64,000 nucleotides of DNA from Rhizobium sp. CFBP 8762 (GCF_014841565.1 NZ_JACYUD010000001.1:310001-374000), one strand, 5' to 3'. Positions 34,939 through 43,122 are shown, counted from the stretch's first letter. Notes: generated by a model from the sequence alone, not told the origin. Translations and numbers: made by a program.

Positions 34939-35253
34939 TCACGGATCTGTCTGGCGATGTCCGTAGATGACCTTGTAGAGCTGCGGGAATCTGGCGAGAT
35001 CCTTGCCGGTATCCAGCGCTTTCAACCCGGCCTCTTTGGCTGCCTTCAGGAAGGCTGTGCGCGCGCTTTCTGCCGGCCGCTTGCCTTCGAGGACTGCCAG
35101 ACACGCGCGCTTAGCCGCCGTCAGGCTCACTCCGGTGTCGGTTGGCCATTCGCCCATCAAGACTTGCGCCGCCTCAACCGTATCAAACACAACTCTCGAC
35201 CGCTGCCCGCCAAACTCAAGACGAACTGCGGAACTCCACTGCGGGTTTTCCAT
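34939..35253 (-). CDS. DUF982 domain-containing protein
   Basis: 104 aa from MENPQWSSAVRLEF. The family core is clear: RSRVVFDTVEAAQVLMGEWP, then SLTAAKRACLAVLEGKRPAESARTAFLKAAKEAGL. DUF982 proteins are small, widespread in Rhizobiaceae, often in many copies, and without known function. AAGGG lies 8 nt before ATG 35253. The region 34740-34938 beyond its stop shows no further gene. Confidence 0.85.
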   Translation of the reverse strand: MENPQWSSAVRLEFGGQRSRVVFDTVEAAQVLMGEWPTDTGVSLTAAKRACLAVLEGKRPAESARTAFLKAAKEAGLKALDTGKDLARFPQLYKVIYGHRQTDP

Positions 35254-35416
35254 AACGCACACCCTTACAAACGCATTACCAACGCGGACTCAACGACTCT
35301 CTGCGGGACTCGTTCCGGTTGTGAAAAATGAATCATTGGGGATAGATAGGCGGCTACAGCATCGGCCCGAAAATCGGAATCGATTCTCGGTAAGCCTGAT
35401 GCGTAGATTGAAAGAG

Positions 35417-35460
35417 TTAGAGCGACCTTTGTGCGTCCGAATGGACGCACAGCGCTCTAA
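35417..35460. repeat. Palindrome-only repeat copy
   Basis: TTAGAGCG (35417-35424) pairs with CGCTCTAA (35453-35460), with an inner stem GTGCGTCC/GGACGCAC. It looks like the palindrome half of the bipartite repeats, here without a second hairpin, 20 nt upstream of the SnoaL-like gene. Confidence 0.65.
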
Positions 35461-35480
35461 AAACGCTGGAGGGAAAACAG

Positions 35481-35876
35481 ATGACCGAGCGCAGGTTGGC
35501 CGAGATTTACCGTAGGTACATCGATTGTCTGAACACCCAAAACTGGGAAGAGCTTGGCCGTTACGTCGATGACACAGTGTCCTATAACGGACAACCCATC
35601 GGGCTCGACGCTTACCGACAGGCGCGACAGGACGAATTTCGGAGCATTCCGGACCTGTACTTCAACATTCATCTCTTGACCGCAGACGAAGCTATGGTTG
35701 CAGCACGCCTGATCTTCGACATTACGCCCCAAGCAGAATTTCTGGGGCTTCCCGTCAATGGACGACGCGTCTCGTTTGCAGAAAATGTCTTTTACACGTT
35801 TGCTGGCGACAAAATCACGGATGTCTGGTCCATTGTGGACAAGGCAGCTGTCGAAGCGCAACTTGGCGTGACGTGA
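35481..35876 (+). CDS. SnoaL-like / NTF2-fold ester cyclase family protein
   Basis: 131 aa. An NTF2-like cone fold is indicated by [38 protein letters not shown], then [30 protein letters not shown] and [22 protein letters not shown], the SnoaL-like order. Members are cyclases, isomerases or plain ligand binders; no function can be assigned. GGAGGGA precedes the ATG. It is followed by the tRNA-Pro gene on the other strand. Confidence 0.82.
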   Translation: MTERRLAEIYRRYIDCLNTQNWEELGRYVDDTVSYNGQPIGLDAYRQARQDEFRSIPDLYFNIHLLTADEAMVAARLIFDITPQAEFLGLPVNGRRVSFAENVFYTFAGDKITDVWSIVDKAAVEAQLGVT

Positions 35877-35895
35877 ATGGATTGAAACGATCCGC

Positions 35896-35972
35896 TGGTC
35901 GGAGTGAGAGGATTCGAACCTCCGACCCCGTCGTCCCGAACGACGTGCGCTACCAGACTGCGCTACACTCCG
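35896..35972 (-). tRNA. tRNA-Pro (anticodon CGG)
   Basis: 77 nt including an encoded CCA. The acceptor stem CGGAGTG pairs with CACTCCG, the anticodon stem-loop has the loop TTCGGGA (anticodon CGG), and the T-arm contains GGTTCGAATCC. It reads codon CCG. Confidence 0.95.
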
Positions 35973-36214
35973 TGACCAACGGCGGTTCTATAAAACAGGG
36001 CGAGACGTTCGACAAGATGGATTTGTGATCACAGGCACAGCATATTCGCAATTTTAGCGCAGACAGACCCATGCGTCAGCGCGATTGGCGTTGCAAAAAT
36101 ATCAGGAAAATGGGAGCAAGATCAGCCTGCCCGCGAGAGCAGGACACTGTCATAGGTTTTGCCGTGCCGGACCCTGGATTCCAGGGCCCGCCCCCTTCAA
36201 GAGGATTCGTTTCG

Positions 36215-36643
36215 ATGTCGTTCCGTCTGTTGGCTCTAACAGGCCTGTCTCTGGCCCTTGCCGGGTGCTCCACCACGACCACCACCCCTACCACAACGCC
36301 GGAGAAGGCGCCGGTGGTGAAGCAGAGCAATGCCGTGGATGCACGCTGGAAGGGACAATCTGCCGGGCAGTTCTTCGCCCAGTTCGGCCCGCAGGCCAAG
36401 GAAGAAGAAGGCAGCAATGGCGAGACGCTCTACACATGGCGCGGTGGCTACGCCAAGGCGACGATTGCGCCTTCCGACGTCAAAGGCAAGCCAAAGCAGG
36501 CGGCACGCACACAGCGCCTCGTTTGCCAGGTACAACTGACGGTGGACGACTCCTACACCATCCGCTCCATCCGTATTCAGGCAGACACGCGCGCCACCGA
36601 TGGCGGCCCATCGCGCTGCGCGGAATATCTCACCAGCGTTTGA
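36215..36643 (+). CDS. Lipoprotein, hypothetical, 142 aa
   Basis: The signal MSFRLLALTGLSLALAGC has a lipobox LAGC with the lipidated Cys at 18, so it is anchored to the outer or inner membrane. A Thr-rich linker is followed by a small globular domain: DARWKGQSAGQFFAQFGPQAKEEEGSNGETLYTWRGGYAKATIA, then LVCQVQLTVDDSYTIRSIRIQADT and a C-terminal CAEYL. Two cysteines may bond. Family not recognised; it resembles small rhizobial outer-membrane lipoproteins. AAGAGGATT precedes ATG 36215; the longer open frame is rejected because the signal would be internal. Confidence 0.78.
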   Translation: MSFRLLALTGLSLALAGCSTTTTTPTTTPEKAPVVKQSNAVDARWKGQSAGQFFAQFGPQAKEEEGSNGETLYTWRGGYAKATIAPSDVKGKPKQAARTQRLVCQVQLTVDDSYTIRSIRIQADTRATDGGPSRCAEYLTSV

Positions 36644-36709
36644 TCACGTCTCGTGGCGATGCACGCCGTTGCGTCGCCACGGTAAAGATCAATCTTTGAA
36701 GGGAAGAGG

Positions 36710-36783
36710 TGGCTGGGGCGCCTGGATTCGAACCAGGGATGGCGGTACCAAAAACCACTGCCTTACCGCTTGGCTACGCCCCA
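36710..36783 (-). tRNA. tRNA-Gln (anticodon TTG)
   Basis: 74 nt with encoded CCA. The acceptor stem TGGGGCG pairs with CGCCCCA, the anticodon loop is TTTTGGT (anticodon TTG), and the T-arm has GGTTCGAATCC. Confidence 0.95.
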
Positions 36784-36928
36784 ACACTGTCACGCGGACA
36801 AAACTCTGTCCCCGCGTCAACGAGCGTCTCATTAGCAAAGCTGACGAAGGCGGACAATGGGGTAACGTGTGAAAATCGCACATTTTCTTGGCAACCCGAA
36901 ACGGTTTCCGTTTCCGCAAGAGATGAAC

Positions 36929-37023
36929 TGGAGCACTGTTCGATACGATTGAATCAGATCGGCGCTCAAATCATCTCCTCGTAAGCATTTTTCGATCCTC
37001 GCTTCGCTCCGGTCGGATTATGC
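36929..37023 (+). repeat. Bipartite palindromic repeat, copy 4 (variant hairpin, shortened)
   Basis: A 40-nt palindrome (36929-36968, ...GAATCAGATCGGCGCTC) is followed by 16 nt and a 39-nt hairpin (36985-37023) with CGCTTCGCTCCGGTCGG. It matches copies at 32668 and 38054. It lies in the leader of the metallo-beta-lactamase-fold gene. Confidence 0.7.
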
Positions 37024-37037
37024 TCTAATGTTCTTTC

Positions 37038-37943
37038 ATGAACAGTCCGTCCTTTAATCTTGCGTTTCAGCCAGCCTATGGCGAGCCGGTGCCTGTTGCC
37101 AACCATGTGCAACGTCTCACGGTCAATAACCCTGGGCCACTGACCTTTCATGGCACCAACACCTATATTGTCGGCGATCGCTCCGTTGTGGTTATCGATC
37201 CCGGGCCGGACGATGATTCGCATTTCGAGGCACTGACGCGGGCTCTCGCGGGCCGCGAAGTGACGCATATCGCCGTCAGCCACACGCACCGGGATCACTC
37301 GCCGCTGGCTGCGCGGTTGAAAGAGTTGACGGGTGCGCGGGTGATTGCCGAAGGCCCGCACCGCGCGGCACGACCATTGTATCTTGGCGAGATCAATCCA
37401 CTGGCGGAAAGCGCCGATACCGCCTTCATGCCTGATCAGGTTTTGGCGGATGGCGAGGTGGTGCATGGCGATGGCTGGGCGCTAAGAGCGCTGGCAACGC
37501 CTGGCCATACGGCCAACCATATGGCTTTTGCGCTGGAAGAAACCGGCATCGTCTTTTCTGCGGACCACGTGATGGGATGGGCAACCTCCATCGTCGCACC
37601 GCCGGATGGTGCCATGGCCGATTACATGGCCTCGCTGGACCGGTTGCTGCTGCGCGATGACCGGCAGTTTCTACCGGGGCATGGGGGGCCGGTGGACAAC
37701 CCGGCAGCCTTCATGCGTGGCTTGAAAACCCACCGGAAAATGCGCGAACGGGCCGTGCTGGAACGGGTGCGCCAGGGTGACCGGACCATTGCCCAAATGG
37801 TGCGCGTAATCTACCGCGAAACCGATCCGCGTCTGCATGGTGCGGCTGCTTTGTCCGTGCTGGCGCATCTTGAGGATCTGGTAGCGCAGGGCCGCGTAAG
37901 GACCGAAGGGCCGCCTTCACTGCTCGGTGTTTATACACAGTGA
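37038..37943 (+). CDS. MBL-fold metallo-hydrolase (LACTB2-like)
   Basis: 301 aa. The metal motif HTHRDH (H82, H84, D86, H87) and the later PGHTANHMA, VFSADHVMGW and LPGHGGPV ligands are all present. The C-terminal winged-helix-like part (about residues 215-290, HRKMRERAVLERVRQGDRTIAQMVRVIY) is typical of the LACTB2/endoribonuclease-like and hydroxyacylglutathione-hydrolase-related group. Two zinc ions are expected; the substrate is unknown. Its leader holds a bipartite repeat, and another pair of repeats follows its stop. Confidence 0.87.
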   Translation: MNSPSFNLAFQPAYGEPVPVANHVQRLTVNNPGPLTFHGTNTYIVGDRSVVVIDPGPDDDSHFEALTRALAGREVTHIAVSHTHRDHSPLAARLKELTGARVIAEGPHRAARPLYLGEINPLAESADTAFMPDQVLADGEVVHGDGWALRALATPGHTANHMAFALEETGIVFSADHVMGWATSIVAPPDGAMADYMASLDRLLLRDDRQFLPGHGGPVDNPAAFMRGLKTHRKMRERAVLERVRQGDRTIAQMVRVIYRETDPRLHGAAALSVLAHLEDLVAQGRVRTEGPPSLLGVYTQ

Positions 37944-37950
37944 AATTTTC

Positions 37951-38051
37951 TAGAGCACTACCGGTGAACACGTGTTCACCGGTAGTGCTCTAACTCCCTG
38001 TTTTGTCGAATTGTCCAGACGTAAAAACGACTCCGTTTTCACTGGAAATTT
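37951..38051 (+). repeat. Bipartite palindromic repeat, copy 5 (perfect 42-nt palindrome, hairpin H4)
   Basis: A perfect 42-nt palindrome runs from 37951 to 37992, arms TAGAGCACTACCGGTGAACA and its complement around CG. After exactly 15 nt a 44-nt hairpin lies at 38008-38051 (arms GAATTGTC/GGAAATTT, core GACGT, CTCCG, TTTT). Same layout and length (101 nt) as the element at 15110-15210. Confidence 0.85.
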
Positions 38052-38053
38052 TC

Positions 38054-38153
38054 TTGAGCGTTTTCCAATCTGACTGCATCAGATCGGCGCTCCAGAATCT
38101 TAATTTATAAGCATATTCTTATCAATCTTCGCTTTACTCCGGTCGGAATATGC
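38054..38153 (+). repeat. Bipartite palindromic repeat, copy 6 (variant hairpin)
   Basis: A 40-nt palindrome (38054-38093), a 17-nt spacer and a 43-nt hairpin at 38111-38153 (GCATATTC...GAATATGC, core CTCCGGTCGG). Directly after it, bases 38155-38157 are the TAG stop of the DUF1499 gene. It follows copy 5 almost end to end. Confidence 0.78.
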
Positions 38154-38154
38154 T

Positions 38155-39081
38155 CTAATCACCCGCTATGCCCTGCAACTGCGCATCCAAGGCGCGCAGA
38201 TAATGCGTGGCAAAATCGGCGCTGAGGCCGAGGTCGCGCTGACCATACCGGCTTGCCGCGCGCATATCTACAAGGGTGGTTTCGGCTTCTTCCCGCAGGC
38301 GGATGACCGCATCGACCGGCAGCCCGGTCACCGGCTCACGCCACACCCCTTGCAGCACGACATCCGGGCGGGGACCGGTCTGCGCTGGTGTCGCCAGCGG
38401 CGAAACCAGACCTGGGCGCATTGCCGGGACGGGGCCGGTTACAGGTGGGGCAATCAATGGCTCATCGGTCGGTGAGACCGTAGAAGTGTCATCGGCATCG
38501 GCTATGGGTTCCGCTTCGATAACGAGCCCTTGCATAAGAGCGACCGCTTTGACGCCCTCCAGTACACGGTCCAGCGCGCCCTCGTAGCGACGGCCGACCA
38601 GACCGGGATAGGCCTCGCGCTGCAACGCGGCGGCACTCAAGGAAGACGGCGGGCGAGACCCAAGCCACCCCTGTTCGGCGACGATGCCGTGAAGCCAGTT
38701 GAGCGGCTCGGACGTATCGGTTGTCACTTCATACAGGGCGGGACGGGTCATGGTCAGCACAGCGCCATAGACAACGACTGCCAAGGGCGGCGCAGCCAGA
38801 ACCAATGCGGTGAACGCTGCCAGCCCGCCTTTGGCGGCAACGCGCCATAACTGCACGAACCCAATCAACGCCAGCGCCACCGCTACGGCGCAGAGTGCGG
38901 AGCCGACAGCCTGAAAAAACAGAAAATGAGGCGTGATGAGCGGCCCGAAGCGATGGGCCAAAAGCGCGGCGATGCAGACCAACAGTCCCAGCAATGCCAG
39001 ACGCCGCGCCCAGAAGGACGCGTGAGAAACCGGTCTTGCATAGGGAATAATCATCAGGCCCCTGCGGATTGCTGCCAGCAT
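38155..39081 (-). CDS. DUF1499 domain membrane protein
   Basis: 308 aa from ATG 39081; ATG 39054 (MIIPYARPVSH, with AGGGG before it) is an alternative. Three membrane segments in the first 115 residues are followed by the DUF1499 domain: TRPALYEVTTDTSEPLNWLHG, a Pro/Val-rich inserted linker, then VWREPVTGLPVDAVIRLREEAETTLVDMRAASRYGQRDLGLSADF. Many family members are thought to act at the envelope. The linker makes it longer than the minimal family. Its leader overlaps a palindromic repeat, and its stop abuts another. Confidence 0.82.
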   Translation of the reverse strand: MLAAIRRGLMIIPYARPVSHASFWARRLALLGLLVCIAALLAHRFGPLITPHFLFFQAVGSALCAVAVALALIGFVQLWRVAAKGGLAAFTALVLAAPPLAVVVYGAVLTMTRPALYEVTTDTSEPLNWLHGIVAEQGWLGSRPPSSLSAAALQREAYPGLVGRRYEGALDRVLEGVKAVALMQGLVIEAEPIADADDTSTVSPTDEPLIAPPVTGPVPAMRPGLVSPLATPAQTGPRPDVVLQGVWREPVTGLPVDAVIRLREEAETTLVDMRAASRYGQRDLGLSADFATHYLRALDAQLQGIAGD

Positions 39082-39084
39082 AAA

Positions 39085-39128
39085 GCATGTCTCCTAAAAG
39101 TAGACACCGGTTTTGGGAAAAGACATGC
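39085..39128 (-). repeat. 44-nt hairpin repeat H5
   Basis: On the minus strand the arms are GCATGTCT/AGACATGC (8 of 8 paired) around a 28-nt core containing CCAAAACCGG and ACTTTTAGG. The AGGAGA at its end falls where the DUF1499 gene needs a ribosome site. Confidence 0.75.
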
Positions 39129-39191
39129 GCTTTAGCACTGGAACGAAAACCTTAATGAATCGTTAATGGCGAAAGCTGTGACAGGAGCACA

Positions 39192-39566
39192 ATGATGGTA
39201 TCTACCGAGCTGGCCACAGCCCGAACCCCCATAAGCCCCAACGAAATTTCTCTGGATCTGATTGGCCTGGAACTGTCTCTGGAAGCATTCAACGCCTCGC
39301 AGGACGATTTTTCAGGCTTTGTGCAGCAAACAGCCGAGGATTTCGGCGGCGAGCTTTTGTTTACGCTACCGGCCTCCGGTCTGGTGGGAGACTGCAAAAC
39401 CATCGCCGTATTGAGATTGCCCATGGGTGCATCCGGCGATATGCAAACCGTCTTCGCCTGCCTGAACGATGCTGGCACGTCCGTGCGCGTAGAAGAGCCG
39501 AACGAACGCAGTGCCGGACTGGCGCGGTTTGCGCATGCCTTTATTGACGTGTTGGAAAAGTTCTGA
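39192..39566 (+). CDS. Hypothetical protein, 124 aa
   Basis: Starts behind ACAGGAGCAC. No signal or membrane segment. The region LIGLELSLEAFNASQDDFSGFVQQTAEDFGGELLFTLPASG and a tail GLARFAHAFIDVLEKF suggest a small soluble alpha/beta protein of unknown family. The overlapping open frame on the other strand (39152-39718) is basic and Ser-rich and lacks a ribosome site, so I consider it a shadow. It may be co-transcribed with the lipoprotein gene 52 nt downstream. Confidence 0.55.
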   Translation: MMVSTELATARTPISPNEISLDLIGLELSLEAFNASQDDFSGFVQQTAEDFGGELLFTLPASGLVGDCKTIAVLRLPMGASGDMQTVFACLNDAGTSVRVEEPNERSAGLARFAHAFIDVLEKF

Positions 39567-39617
39567 TTCAACACATTTGCGTGTGAGTAAGCCAAGTTGC
39601 TTTTGGGAGGTGATAGG

Positions 39618-39899
39618 ATGCGTCTGTCTTCTATGTTCGGGCTGGTGGGTTTGACTGTCGTTTTAGCCGGGTGCCAAACATTGTCGCCTGCCGAAATCCG
39701 CGCACGCAATGAAAACACGTGCGCCTCCTATGGCTTCAAGCGCGGCACAGCCAGCTTCTCGCAATGCCTGCTGGATCTGGACCTCGACCGCAATGCCGAC
39801 CGGCGAGAGATGATGCGGCGCAATGACGACTTCTTCCGGTACGATCCGTTCTTCTACCAGCCACGCGTTATTGTCGTACACCCACGCCGTTATTACTGA
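39618..39899 (+). CDS. Small lipoprotein, 93 aa
   Basis: GGAGGTGATAGG directly before ATG 39618. The signal is MRLSSMFGLVGLTVVLAGC, lipidated Cys at 19. The mature part has GFKRGTASFSQCLLDLDLDRNADRREMMRRND and a Tyr/Arg-rich end (PFFYQPRVIVVHPRRYY). Cys pairs in ENTCASYGF and SQCLLD could bond. This is a small family of rhizobial lipoproteins without assigned function. Its last 32 bp overlap the 3' end of ppdK on the other strand. Confidence 0.75.
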   Translation: MRLSSMFGLVGLTVVLAGCQTLSPAEIRARNENTCASYGFKRGTASFSQCLLDLDLDRNADRREMMRRNDDFFRYDPFFYQPRVIVVHPRRYY

Positions 39900-42594
39900 C
39901 CAGCGCTTGCGGCAGGTGCTGAGGGCTTTGTGAACGCCCTTGCGCAATCGCCGCTTGCGCAGCAGCAAGGCGGGCGATGGGAACGCGAAACGGCGAGCAC
40001 GACACGTAATCCAGCCCGGTTTCTTCGCAAAACCAGATGGAGGTAGGGTCGCCCGCATGTTCTCCGCAAATGCCGAGTTTCAGGTTTGGCTTTGTCTGGC
40101 GACCGCGCTCGGAACCCAGTTGAATGAGTTCCCCAACGCCATCGAAGTCCAGTGATATAAACGGATCGCGGTTGATAATGCCCTTGGCCTGATAGGTTGC
40201 GATGAACGATGCCGCATCGTCGCGGGAAATGCCGAAGGTGGTCTGCGTCAAATCATTGGTGCCGAATGAAAAGAAATCAGCGGCCTGCGCGATGATATGG
40301 GCGCGCAGCGCTGCGCGCGGCAGCTCGATCATGGTACCCACGAGATAGTCGATGGCAATACCGGCCTCGCCGATGACGGCTTTGGCAACCGTGTCGATTT
40401 GGGATTTGATGTAATCGAGTTCGGCCCGCAGGCTGACCAGCGGCACCAGAATTTCAATAAGCACCGGCGCGCCCGTCTGCCGGGCGGCAAGAACGGCAGC
40501 CTCAAAGATCGCGCGGGCCTGCATTTCCACAATCTCCGGGTAGGAAATAGCCAGACGGCAGCCCCGGTGGCCGAGCATAGGGTTGAACTCATGCAGCGCA
40601 TCGATGCGCTGAGCCAGCCCCACCGGGTCGAGGCCCATATTGGCTGCAACGTCGCGCACCTCGGCTTCGGTTTTCGGGAGAAATTCATGCAAGGGCGGGT
40701 CTAGCAGACGGATGGTCACCGGCATGCCCTGCATGATGGTGAAAAGCTCGGCGAAGTCGGACCGCTGCATGGGTAGGAGTTGATCCAGTGCGGCACGGCG
40801 TCCCGCCTCGTTCTCCGCTAGGATCATCTCCCGCATGACATTGATGCGTGTTCCTTCAAAGAACATATGCTCCGTGCGGCAGAGGCCAATGCCTTCCGCG
40901 CCGAACGAGCGGGCAGCGCGCGCATCGGCGGGCGTATCGGCATTGGTGCGCACACTCATGCGCCGTGCCGCATCCGCCCAAGCCATGATGCAGCCAAAAT
41001 CGCCGGACAGTTCCGGCTGGATCATGGGAATGGCCCCTACCAGAACATGGCCAGAGGAACCATCAATAGTAATGATATCGCCCTTGTTGAGGGTTATATT
41101 GCGGGCAACCAGTGTTTCGGCCCGCTGGTCCACGCGCAACGACCCCGCGCCGGATACGCAGGGAATGCCCATACCGCGCGCCACCACGGCAGCGTGGCTG
41201 GTCATGCCACCGCGAATGGTCAGAATGCCGCGCGCGGCGTGCATGCCGTGAATGTCTTCCGGGCTGGTTTCCACCCGCACGAGGATGACATCGCGCCCTT
41301 CCTTGCGGGCAGCCACAGCAGCTTCCGAGGTAAAAACGATGGCCCCGGTCGCCGCCCCCGGCGAGGCCGGAAGGCCTGCGCCGATAATATCGCGCCGGGC
41401 CGCGGGATCGATCGTCGGGTGCAGAAGCTGGTCGATACTGGCGGGATCGATGCGGGCAACGGCATCATCTCGGGAAATCAGGCCCTCGTCGGCCATATCC
41501 ACAGCCGCTTTCATCGCGGCGCGGGCGGTGCGCCTGGCGGTGCGGGTCTGCAACATCCAGAGCTTGCTGCGCTCGATGGTGAATTCGATATCCTGCATAT
41601 CGCCGTAATGTCGCTCCAGCCGGGCGCAGATGGTGGTGAATTCCACAAACACGTCCGGCATCAGCTTTTCCAGCGATGGCCGGTCGGACCCGGATTCCAG
41701 CCGCGAGGCTTCGGTGATGGATTGCGGTGTGCGAATGCCCGCCACCACATCCTCGCCCTGCGCATTGACCAGAAACTCGCCATAGAGTGCGTTTTCACCC
41801 GTCGAGGGATTGCGGGTGAAGGCGACGCCGGTGGCGGACGAATTGCCGAGATTGCCAAACACCATCGCTTGCACGCTGACAGCGGTGCCCCAGGTATCGG
41901 GAATATCGTGAAGCGCGCGAAAGGTGATGGCACGGGCATTTTTCCAGCTGGAAAAGACTGCACCGATAGCGCCCCAGAGCTGCACCTCGGGCGATTGCGG
42001 AAAGGTTTGCCCCAGTTCATCCTCAATCAGGGCCTTGTAGCGGGCGACGAGATCACGCAGATCGGCAACGGACAAATCCGTATCCTGCTCGATATCGAGG
42101 CGGGCTTTCTCATCCTCCAAAATGTCGGCGAACATCTCGTGGTCGATGCCCATGACGACATCGCCGTACATCTGGATAAACCGGCGGTAGCTATCCCACG
42201 CAAAACGGGCATCGCCGGAATCGCCCGCCAGCGCTTCGACCGTTAGATCATTCAGGCCAAGGTTCAGCACCGTATCCATCATACCTGGCATGGACGCGCG
42301 CGCGCCCGAGCGCACGGACAAAAGCAGCGGATGGACTGTGTCGCCAAAGGTCCGGCCAGTCAGAGCTTCCATATGACGGATGCCATTGCGGACCTCGTCT
42401 TTCAGGTCATCGGGCAGCGTGCGGTTGTTGTCGTGAAAATGGCGGCAGGCATGGGTTATGATGGTCAGGCCCGGGGGAACGGGCAGCCCCAGCGCGCACA
42501 TCTCCGCCAGATTGGCCCCCTTACCGCCCAGCAACTCGCTATCATCCGCTCTGCCTTCGGCATGGCCATCGCCAAACCTGTAAACCCACTTCAC
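39868..42594 (-). CDS. ppdK: Pyruvate, phosphate dikinase
   Basis: 908 aa, the full family length. It interconverts pyruvate, ATP and phosphate with PEP, AMP and pyrophosphate, linking glycolysis and gluconeogenesis. The order is ATP-grasp domain (LLSVRSGARASMPGMMDTVLNLG, then GEFLVNAQGEDVVAGIRTP), phosphohistidine domain with GGMTSHAAVVARGMGIPCV, and the PEP-binding barrel with GLCRTEHMFF, LGHRGCRL and SFGTNDLTQTTFGISRDDA. The start is GTG 42594 with GGAGGCGG upstream. The 800-bp leader side carries the duplicated sRNA unit. Confidence 0.97.
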   Translation of the reverse strand: MKWVYRFGDGHAEGRADDSELLGGKGANLAEMCALGLPVPPGLTIITHACRHFHDNNRTLPDDLKDEVRNGIRHMEALTGRTFGDTVHPLLLSVRSGARASMPGMMDTVLNLGLNDLTVEALAGDSGDARFAWDSYRRFIQMYGDVVMGIDHEMFADILEDEKARLDIEQDTDLSVADLRDLVARYKALIEDELGQTFPQSPEVQLWGAIGAVFSSWKNARAITFRALHDIPDTWGTAVSVQAMVFGNLGNSSATGVAFTRNPSTGENALYGEFLVNAQGEDVVAGIRTPQSITEASRLESGSDRPSLEKLMPDVFVEFTTICARLERHYGDMQDIEFTIERSKLWMLQTRTARRTARAAMKAAVDMADEGLISRDDAVARIDPASIDQLLHPTIDPAARRDIIGAGLPASPGAATGAIVFTSEAAVAARKEGRDVILVRVETSPEDIHGMHAARGILTIRGGMTSHAAVVARGMGIPCVSGAGSLRVDQRAETLVARNITLNKGDIITIDGSSGHVLVGAIPMIQPELSGDFGCIMAWADAARRMSVRTNADTPADARAARSFGAEGIGLCRTEHMFFEGTRINVMREMILAENEAGRRAALDQLLPMQRSDFAELFTIMQGMPVTIRLLDPPLHEFLPKTEAEVRDVAANMGLDPVGLAQRIDALHEFNPMLGHRGCRLAISYPEIVEMQARAIFEAAVLAARQTGAPVLIEILVPLVSLRAELDYIKSQIDTVAKAVIGEAGIAIDYLVGTMIELPRAALRAHIIAQAADFFSFGTNDLTQTTFGISRDDAASFIATYQAKGIINRDPFISLDFDGVGELIQLGSERGRQTKPNLKLGICGEHAGDPTSIWFCEETGLDYVSCSPFRVPIARLAAAQAAIAQGRSQSPQHLPQALVSNNGVGVRQ

Positions 42595-42759
42595 GTCCGC
42601 CGCCTCCCCTGCATGAGAGCTACCTCTAGCCTATACTCGGCTTTTTGGAAACGCAAAGTGGACAAAGCGTGGCAGTTGAGGAAGTTGAACAGGGATTATC
42701 AATGGCGTTTCATAAATGATCGGTTTTATAAAATTTATAACTTTGATCAATTTGATCAA

Positions 42760-42787
42760 TTGACGAGATGGGCCATTCGTCTAATAT
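42760..42787 (+). promoter_or_regulatory. Sigma-70 promoter of sRNA copy 1
   Basis: TTGACG at 42760-42765, 16-nt spacer, TAATAT at 42782-42787. A tandem pair of TTTGATCAA (42742-42759), each a TTGATCAA palindrome, stands right upstream of the -35 box, unlike in copy 2. Confidence 0.65.
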
Positions 42788-42792
42788 ATGGG

Positions 42793-42882
42793 AGTGGTCA
42801 GGGCGCGGTAACGCCCCAACCTTTTCGCTTATGCTAAGAAATGAAGCCGCACGGTCACAGTCCAGGACGTGCGGCTTTTTCT
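42793..42882 (+). ncRNA. Putative trans-acting sRNA, copy 1
   Basis: About 88 nt from the expected start near 42793. A 5' stem-loop GGGCG-cggtaa-CGCCC (42801-42816) is followed by an unpaired CAACCTTTTCGCTTATGC region and a terminator hairpin with perfect 10-bp stem AAGCCGCACG/CGTGCGGCTT (42844-42877) and a U run. The layout is that of a Hfq-type sRNA. No open frame is supported. I do not recognise the sequence as one of the named alpha-proteobacterial sRNA families (it lacks their CUCCUCCC loop). Confidence 0.65.
42844..42882 (+). terminator. Rho-independent terminator of sRNA copy 1
   Basis: Perfect 10-bp stem with a 14-nt loop followed by TTTTTCTT. Confidence 0.85.
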
Positions 42883-43089
42883 TATCGTCAGCGTGATAAA
42901 GATGGGAAACATCTTGTCTCACTCCGTTCGAGGGCGAGGCACTCGCCTGTGCTCATGTGGCCGATCCTCATGAGCGCGCCAGCCTGGACCTGACGCATAC
43001 TGCTTGCGCCCGTGAACGCAGGCGTTGTAACAACATTTCAATTAGAAGTCTCTGCTATTAATAACAGACGTAGGTCGATACCTGTGCGC

Positions 43090-43117
43090 TTGACGGGATG
43101 CGTCATTCGTCTAATAT
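43090..43117 (+). promoter_or_regulatory. Sigma-70 promoter of sRNA copy 2
   Basis: TTGACG at 43090-43095, 16-nt spacer, TAATAT at 43112-43117: same elements and spacing as copy 1, but with different upstream DNA. Confidence 0.65.
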
Positions 43118-43122
43118 ATGGG

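Noticed and set aside
34772-35104. 110-codon minus-strand frame near the DUF982 gene
   Set aside because: Different frame from the recognisable DUF982 protein and low-complexity basic composition.
39152-39718. 188-codon minus-strand frame over two small plus-strand genes
   Set aside because: Ser/Lys-rich, no ribosome site, and it covers both a good lipoprotein signal peptide and an ORF with a Shine-Dalgarno on the other strand.
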